This document shows, one piece after another, positions 63,859-64,000 of a stretch of DNA of 64,000 nt. The stretch spans positions 54,877,122-54,941,121 of the forward strand of contig NW_024881282.1 in the NCBI RefSeq assembly GCF_018691265.1, written 5' to 3'. A program made the position numbers and the translations under genes. Positions within the stretch are counted from its first letter, which is position 1. Each line of letters opens with the position of its first letter. Source of the stretch: Tyto alba (lineage: Eukaryota > Chordata > Aves > Strigiformes > Tytonidae). The notes under the pieces were generated by a model. It did not search any database, was not told the DNA's origin, and saw only the letters and a program-made list of their open reading frames with translations.

Positions 63859-64000
63859 AGATCATAGAGTCATGATGGTGGGAAGCAAACCCTCAATATC
63901 CCAGTCAGAAAAAGAAGCCACTGTCCTGGCCCCTGAGCTGTCCCAGGGCAGTCCAAGCCCCACAGGACACGGTTCACCCAGTACCAGGAGTCAGTGGGGA
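63859..64000. mobile_element. GC-rich repeat-like segment cut by the window end
   Basis: GC content rises abruptly after AGATCATAGAGTCATGATGG. The first part recalls a CR1 3' end on the minus strand. The following TGATGGTGGGAAGCAAACCC, the CCTGGCCCCTGAGCTGTCCC block and the GTCCAAGCCCCACAGGACAC block look like the start of an avian LTR, possibly beginning at 63873. Only about 130 bp are available, so neither class nor orientation is secure. Confidence 0.35.

Overview
The window looks like non-coding nuclear DNA from a bird, most likely a neoavian species. The evidence is an AT-rich background carrying CR1-type LINE tails together with several solo LTRs whose termini and promoter blocks match avian endogenous retrovirus (ERV) families as I remember them. 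I found no convincing protein-coding gene, rRNA, tRNA, CRISPR array or bacterial-style operon. The short open frames (about 60 to 132 codons) lack recognisable domains, and several lie inside LTRs. The window is therefore intergenic or lies within a very long intron. I cannot tell which from sequence alone.

Layout: 1-1446 is AT-rich unique sequence. A plus-strand solo LTR (1447-2080) and a related minus-strand solo LTR (2844-3450, perfect 5-bp target-site duplication) form an inverted pair. From 3456 to 23784 there is unique sequence with A/T runs, an ancient repeat-like segment near 5.1 kb, a possible ERV1-type LTR near 10.6-11.0 kb and a CR1 3' end near 12.8 kb. A third solo LTR (minus) occupies 23790-24657. 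After about 9 kb without recognisable repeats comes the longest one (33875-34948, minus). It has a perfect TGCTA duplication, internal 68-bp repeats and a wide TATA-to-polyadenylation interval. A candidate untranslated exon lies at 36795-36937, an A35 run at 40800-40834, and an ERVL-like LTR (minus) at 43909-44492. The remainder holds small CR1 remnants near 50.2 and 55.0 kb and ends in a GC-rich repeat-like segment cut by the window edge.

No set of genes works together here. The interpretable biology is retroelement history: proviruses reduced to solo LTRs that still carry TATA and polyadenylation signals, three of them strongly supported by target-site duplications. I saw no clear undescribed system. 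The better leads are the inverted LTR pair, the long-R LTR, the candidate exon, and a few hairpins and phased A-tracts.
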